Source of the DNA: an uncultured Ruaniaceae bacterium
GTDB taxonomy: Bacteria; Actinomycetota; Actinomycetes; Actinomycetales; Beutenbergiaceae
Direction: 5' to 3'
Length of the DNA stretch: 7,061 nt
NCBI GenBank assembly: GCA_947251855.1
Contig: CAMXUZ010000257.1
Span: 1-7,061, forward strand
Part shown: piece after piece, positions 1-4,714 of the stretch
Layout of the letters: each line of letters opens with the position of its first letter
How positions within the stretch are numbered: the first letter of the stretch is position 1
Notes under the pieces: model-generated
Database searches by the model: none
Told to the model about the DNA's origin: nothing
The model's input: the letters and a program-made list of their open reading frames with translations, nothing else
Position numbers and translations under genes: made by a program

Positions 1-411
1 ACCCCGCCGCCACCGCCCCCGCCGACGTCGCCTGCGGGTTATCCCTTCGGCGGGCCCGAGCAGGGTTCGCCTGCGCCGAACCTGCCCCCACCCCCGAGCG
101 GCGCCGTCCCCGGATCCGCTCCCGGGTACGGATACGTGTATACGCCCTCGCAGGTCGCGGAGAAGAACGGCACGGCGAGCGCGGCGTTGATCCTCGGGAT
201 CCTTTCCATCGTGCTGTGCGTCACCCTCCTGCTCTCGGTGCCGCTGGGCATCATCGCGATCGTCCTGGGCGTCAAGGGGCGCAGGTTCGCCTCCGAGGGC
301 CGGGCGACCAACGGCGGATCCGCCGTAGGCGGGATCATCACCGGCAGCATCGGCGCAGCCCTCGGGGTGTTTAGCTGGTTCATCCTCTTCCTCGCGATCG
401 TCACCAGTTAG
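1..411 (+). CDS. Proline-rich DUF4190-type small membrane protein (5' end outside window)
   Basis: The frame is open from the first base and ends at TAG 409-411, so 136 residues are seen and the true start probably lies upstream. A GTG at 136 could be read as a start, but the same frame continues upstream as a plausible low-complexity segment. Residues 1-45 are rich in Pro, Gly and Ala, with a run of seven prolines at residues 2-8; this is a likely cytoplasmic disordered tail. Residues about 59-92 form a first hydrophobic segment ending in a G-I-I-A-I-V-L-G-V-K-G turn. A polar loop follows (RRFASEGRATNGGS), then a second segment at about 110-134. A Pro-rich tail followed by two hydrophobic helices with LGILS and LGxxG turns is the usual DUF4190 layout. 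No enzymatic function is known for the family. It lies 31 bases upstream of the DUF2752 gene and may share its transcript. Assignment to DUF4190 is by pattern from memory. Confidence 0.75.
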   Translation, partial: TPPPPPPPTSPAGYPFGGPEQGSPAPNLPPPPSGAVPGSAPGYGYVYTPSQVAEKNGTASAALILGILSIVLCVTLLLSVPLGIIAIVLGVKGRRFASEGRATNGGSAVGGIITGSIGAALGVFSWFILFLAIVTS

Positions 412-442
412 GCCCCGAGGCAGGGAAAGGTAACCTGGCTCT

Positions 443-826
443 ATGGCAACCCTCACTCGCGCGCTCGAACGGGACGTGAAGACGCCGAGCATCACCATTG
501 TCATCCTCGGTGCCGCGACCCTCCTGCTCGCCGTCCGCAGCCCCCACGAGGGCGGCTACGGGATGTGCCCCATCCTCGCGTTCACCGGCTACCTGTGCCC
601 GACCTGCGGAGGGCTTCGCGCCGTCCACGACCTCGCCCACCTCGACCTCGCCGGTGCGTGGGGAATGAACCCGCTGCTGACCATCGCCCTGCCCGCCGCC
701 GCGGTTCTCCTCGCCGGTTGGTGGTGGCGGGCCTGGCGTAATCGTCCCGCATGGCAGATCCCGCCGACTATCGTCGTCATCGGCGCGATCGCCATCGTCG
801 GCTTCGGGATCCTGCGCAACTTCTGA
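443..826 (+). CDS. DUF2752 family membrane protein
   Basis: A 127-residue protein. ATG 443 is preceded by AGGGAAAGG at 422-430, an acceptable ribosome binding site with a slightly long gap of 12 bases. The DUF2752 signature is clear: Cys42-Pro followed by a TGYLCPTCGGLRA stretch (Cys52, Cys55, Arg59), then AWGMNPL (residues 72-78). This matches the family pattern CP...TG..CPGCG.TRA...L...NPL. Hydrophobic segments lie at about 15-32, 77-95 and 108-124, so it is probably an inner-membrane protein with the CxxC pair near the membrane face. The CxxC pair suggests metal binding or redox chemistry, but no biochemical function is established for the family. It sits 81 bases upstream of trpC, a recurrent place for small membrane proteins in Micrococcales trp loci. 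Whether it is co-transcribed with trpC or ends at the 850-868 hairpin is unclear. Confidence 0.88.
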   Translation: MATLTRALERDVKTPSITIVILGAATLLLAVRSPHEGGYGMCPILAFTGYLCPTCGGLRAVHDLAHLDLAGAWGMNPLLTIALPAAAVLLAGWWWRAWRNRPAWQIPPTIVVIGAIAIVGFGILRNF

Positions 827-849
827 CCCGCCGCCGTCTCGCAGCATGA

Positions 850-868
850 CCCGGTTCGAGTCACCGGG
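850..868 (+). repeat. 6-bp inverted repeat upstream of trpC
   Basis: CCCGGT at 850-855 is followed by ACCGGG at 863-868, a perfect 6-bp G+C-rich inverted repeat with a 7-base loop (856-862). It lies 24 bases after the DUF2752 stop and overlaps the -35 element of the candidate trpC promoter. No T-run follows it, so it could be a weak U-less terminator for the upstream genes, an operator for trpC, or chance in G+C-rich DNA. Confidence 0.4.
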
Positions 869-884
869 AGATCGGCTCTACCAT
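855..884 (+). promoter_or_regulatory. trpCp: Candidate sigma70-type promoter for trpCBA-lgt
   Basis: TTCGAG (855-860) as a weak -35 and TACCAT (879-884) as a -10 of the TAnnnT type are separated by 18 bases. Transcription would begin near 890, leaving a leader of under 20 bases that still holds the AGGAAGGG ribosome binding site at 896-903. Such a short leader has no room for a Trp-codon leader peptide or attenuator. Regulation, if any, would act at initiation or from further upstream. The match is modest, and the operon could instead be read through from genes upstream. Confidence 0.35.
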
Positions 885-907
885 GGAGAGGAACCAGGAA
901 GGGCGAA

Positions 908-1716
908 ATGACCATTTTGGAACAGATCATCGCGGATGTGCGCGTCGACCTCGCCAAGCGAGAGGCCGCGCTGCCGTTGGATGCACTGAAAGAAAAGGCG
1001 CTGGCAAGGGAGTCAGCCAAGGACGGGGTGAGCGCACTCGGCCGTGACGACATGGTCACGGTCATCGCCGAGGTGAAGCGTTCGAGCCCGTCCAAGGGAG
1101 CCCTCGCCGACATCGCGGATCCGGCCGGACTGGCCGTCGACTATGAAGCGGGCGGAGCCGCGGTGATCTCCGTGCTCACCGAGGAACGCCGCTTCGGCGG
1201 ATCGCTCGCGGATTTCGATGACGTGCGCGCGCAGGTGAACGTGCCACTGCTGCGCAAGGACTTCATCGTCACCCCCTACCAAGTCTGGGAAGCCCGCGCC
1301 CACGGAGCCGACCTCGTACTCCTCATCGTCGCCGCCCTCGAACAACCGGCCCTCGAAGGGCTCCTCGACCGCGTGAACTCCCTGGGAATGACCGCGCTCG
1401 TGGAGGCCCACACCGCGGAGGAAGTGCAACGCGCCGTCGATGCGGGAGCGAAGATCATCGGTGTCAACGCCCGCAACCTGCACACCTTGGAGGTGAACCG
1501 GGAGGTGTTCGCCGAACTTGCCCCGCTCATCCCCGCGAACGTGCTCAAGGTCGCCGAATCCGGCGTGCGCGGACCCCACGACGTCCTTGACTATGCCCGC
1601 CGGGGCGCCGACGCCGTGCTCGTCGGGGAGGCCCTCGTGACGCAGGGCAGCCCGAGAACTGCCGTGGCCGACATGGTCGCCGCGGGCTCCCACCCCGCGC
1701 TCAGGGCGGCCCGGCC

Positions 1717-1720
<4 letters not shown>
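908..1720 (+). CDS. trpC: Indole-3-glycerol phosphate synthase
   Basis: A 270-residue single-domain TIM-barrel enzyme. It converts carboxyphenylamino-deoxyribulose phosphate to indole-3-glycerol phosphate in cytoplasmic tryptophan synthesis. All expected active-site residues are visible: Glu55 and Lys57 in [12 protein letters not shown] (53-64), Lys117 in LLRKDF, Glu166 in ALVEAH, Asn187 in GVNARNL, and Glu217-Ser218 in VAESGV. The C-terminal phosphate-binding turn is [11 protein letters not shown] (234-244). The length is standard for monofunctional TrpC, and no TrpF domain is fused. Start ATG 908 has AGGAAGGG at 896-903, 4 bases before the start codon. The stop overlaps the trpB start as ATGA (1717-1720), so translation of the two is probably coupled. 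It is the first gene of the packed trpC-trpB-trpA-lgt set. Confidence 0.98.
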
Positions 1721-2936
<1,216 letters not shown>

Positions 2937-2940
<4 letters not shown>

Positions 2941-3737
2941 GCCAGACCGCTGCCGCGATTGACGCGGCGAAGGCCGAAGACCGTGCCGCCCTCATCATCT
3001 ACCTTCCCGTGGGGTTCCCGAACCTCGATCTATCGATCAAGGCCGCCAGGACCGCGATCGCGGCGGGCGCCGACATCATCGAACTCGGCCTGCCCTACAC
3101 CGACCCGGGGATGGATGGGCCGGTGATCGAAGCGGCCGCCCAACAGGCCCTCGCGCAAGGGGTGCGGATCGCTGACGTCTTCACCGCGGTCCGGGAGGTA
3201 TCCCACACGGGGGCACCCACCCTCGTGATGACGTATTACAACCCGGTATTCCGCTACGGCGTGGACCGCTTTGCTGCCGACCTCGCCGAGCATGGGGGAG
3301 CGGGCCTCATCACCGCCGACCTCACCCCGGACGAAGCGGGCGAATGGAGCGCTGCCGCCGACGCACACGACCTCGACAAGGTGTTCGTCGTCGCCCCCTC
3401 CTCCACCGACGAACGGCTGAAGATGACCGCCGCGGCGGGCCGGGGTTTCCTCTACGCCGCCTCGACGATGGGAGTCACCGGCACTCGGGCGAGCGTGGGG
3501 CAGGCCGCGGAGGAACTCGTTCAGCGCTGCCGGGCCGCCGGCGCGCCACGGGTGTGCGTGGGTCTGGGCGTATCCAACGCCGAACAAGCCGCCCAGGTCG
3601 CCGCCTACGCCGACGGGGTCATCGTGGGATCGGCAGCCGTCAAAGCGCTCGCGTCGTCGGAGGACGAGGCGAAGGCGCTCGGGGCGGTGGAGGACCTCAT
3701 CACCGACCTCGCCCGCGGCGTCCGGGCCACGCGATGA
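2937..3737 (+). CDS. trpA: Tryptophan synthase alpha subunit
   Basis: A 266-residue TIM-barrel enzyme starting with GTG. It cleaves indole-3-glycerol phosphate to indole and glyceraldehyde-3-phosphate, passing indole to TrpB through the complex tunnel. The catalytic pair is present at the same numbers as in E. coli: Glu49 and Asp60 in [14 protein letters not shown] (49-62). Tyr173 in GFLYAAS corresponds to the Tyr that contacts the indole ring. The MGVTGTR loop (179-185) is loop 6, and GLGVSN (209-214) and GVIVGSA (227-233) form the phosphate site. IIYLPVGFP (20-28) is the usual strand 1 in the actinobacterial style. The start overlaps the trpB stop as GTGA and has its own ribosome binding site. 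The stop overlaps the lgt start as ATGA. Confidence 0.97.
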
Positions 3738-4612
3738 ACGGAATCCCCAGCCCATCGGAAGCCGTCTGGTACGTGGGGCCCCTGCCACTGCGGGCCTACG
3801 CGATCGCCATCATCACCGGGATCCTCATCGGCGGGTGGCTCGCCTCGCGCCGATACCGCGAACGGGGGGGACCCGAGGGAGTGCTCGTCGACGCCCTGAT
3901 GTGGGCCGTGCCCGCCGGCATCATCGGCGCGCGGATCTACCACGTGATCTCCTCACCGGCCGCGTATTTCGGGCCGGACGGAGACCCGATCAAGGCGCTG
4001 TACATCTGGGAAGGGGGCCTCGGCATCTGGGGCGCCATCCCCGCGGGCGCGGGCGTGGCGTGGTGGTATCTACGCTCCAAGGGGCTGCGGCTGACCGTCT
4101 TCGCCGATGCCCTCGCGCCCGGCATCCTCATCGCCCAGGCCGTGGGCAGGATCGGGAACTACTTCAACCAGGAACTGTTCGGGGCGCCCACCGACCTTCC
4201 CTGGGGCCTGCAGATCTCCGACACAGCGCTCGCGGCGCAGGGGTTGGATTATCCCACCGGTACCCTTTTCCACCCGACGTTCCTCTACGAACTGCTGTGG
4301 AACCTCGCCGCAGCCGCGATCCTCATCGCCGTTGACCGCCGCTGGCGCCTGGGGCACGGGCGGGTGTTCTGGCTCTACGTCGCCTTCTACACCGCCGGGC
4401 GTTCGTGGATCGAAATGCTCCGCATCGATACGGCCGAACACATCCTCGGCCTGCGCCTCAACGTATGGGTCTCGCTGCTGGTGTTCGCCGTCTCGGTCGC
4501 GATGGTCCTCATCCTTCGCCGCAAGGGCCCCCGGGAAGACGGCGCATGGCTCCCCGGCCGAGAACCCGAGGAAGCGGAAGCGGAAACCGAGGGTGAGGAT
4601 ACGGTTCGGTAA
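3734..4612 (+). CDS. lgt: Prolipoprotein diacylglyceryl transferase
   Basis: A 292-residue polytopic inner-membrane enzyme. It moves diacylglycerol from phosphatidylglycerol to the lipobox cysteine of prolipoproteins, the first step of lipoprotein maturation. The Lgt signature GRIGNYFNQE (138-147) carries Arg139, Asn142 and Glu147. Tyr22 in LRAYA matches E. coli Tyr26; Arg223 and Glu227 in GRSWIEMLR match Arg239 and Glu243; HPTFLYE (180-186) is also typical. Hydrophobic segments lie at about 21-38, 53-70, 92-113, 123-137, 183-200, 211-221 and 243-262. The position of E. coli His103 is Trp99 here (GGLGIWGA), which I recall as common in actinobacterial Lgt. The tail after 263 is hydrophilic and acidic. 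I chose ATG 3734 because it overlaps the trpA stop as ATGA and gives the family N terminus; the frame runs open further upstream inside trpA, but that part is not Lgt. There is no clear ribosome binding site, so translation is probably coupled to trpA. Confidence 0.97.
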   Translation: MNGIPSPSEAVWYVGPLPLRAYAIAIITGILIGGWLASRRYRERGGPEGVLVDALMWAVPAGIIGARIYHVISSPAAYFGPDGDPIKALYIWEGGLGIWGAIPAGAGVAWWYLRSKGLRLTVFADALAPGILIAQAVGRIGNYFNQELFGAPTDLPWGLQISDTALAAQGLDYPTGTLFHPTFLYELLWNLAAAAILIAVDRRWRLGHGRVFWLYVAFYTAGRSWIEMLRIDTAEHILGLRLNVWVSLLVFAVSVAMVLILRRKGPREDGAWLPGREPEEAEAETEGEDTVR

Positions 4613-4615
4613 CAG

Positions 4616-4647
4616 CCTTGCCGACGAGTCGAAAACTCCAGGCAAGG
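4616..4647 (+). terminator. Two-tier hairpin after lgt (terminator or operator)
   Basis: CCTTGCC (4616-4622) pairs perfectly with GGCAAGG (4641-4647). Inside it, GAGT (4626-4629) pairs with ACTC (4635-4638) around a CGAAA loop, giving a 7-bp outer and a 4-bp inner stem with a small GAC/CA internal loop. It begins 3 bases after the lgt stop, the right place for a terminator. However, no U-run follows (the next bases are TCGATACAG), so it would be a U-less terminator. It also overlaps the candidate promoter of the next gene, so an operator role is equally possible. Confidence 0.5.
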
Positions 4648-4657
4648 TCGATACAGT
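4629..4657 (+). promoter_or_regulatory. Candidate sigma70-type promoter for the gltB-like gene
   Basis: TCGAAA (4629-4634, 4 of 6 bases of TTGACA) and TACAGT (4652-4657, a good TAnnnT -10) are separated by 17 bases. Transcription would start near 4664, giving a leader of about 50 bases before ATG 4715. The -35 lies in the loop and right arm of the hairpin at 4616-4647, so a protein bound there would be placed to control initiation. This separates the gltB-like gene from the lgt transcript. Confidence 0.45.
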
Positions 4658-4697
4658 GAGATGAGGGCCAGCGACGTCCCCACCGATGATCGACGAG

Positions 4698-4706
4698 AGG
4701 GAAGGA
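4698..4706 (+). promoter_or_regulatory. Ribosome binding site that decides the gltB-like start
   Basis: AGGGAAGGA lies 8 bases before ATG 4715, a strong site at good spacing. An in-frame ATG at 4661 would add 18 residues, but it has no such site and falls at the predicted transcription start, so 4715 is preferred. Confidence 0.75.
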
Positions 4707-4714
4707 CGCCGCGG

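Noticed and set aside
421..437. CAGG/CCTG short repeat that could hide the DUF2752 ribosome binding site
   Set aside because: Only a 4-bp stem with a 9-base loop, expected by chance at this base composition.
3344..3733. Upstream extension of the lgt frame into trpA
   Set aside because: The extension is Arg/Gly-rich, has no Lgt similarity and lies wholly within trpA. The ATG at 3734 gives the proper Lgt N terminus and an ATGA overlap.
4661..4714. Alternative upstream ATG for the gltB-like gene, adding 18 residues
   Set aside because: It has no ribosome binding site and lies at the predicted transcription start. ATG 4715 has AGGGAAGGA at ideal spacing. The choice does not restore a catalytic Cys.
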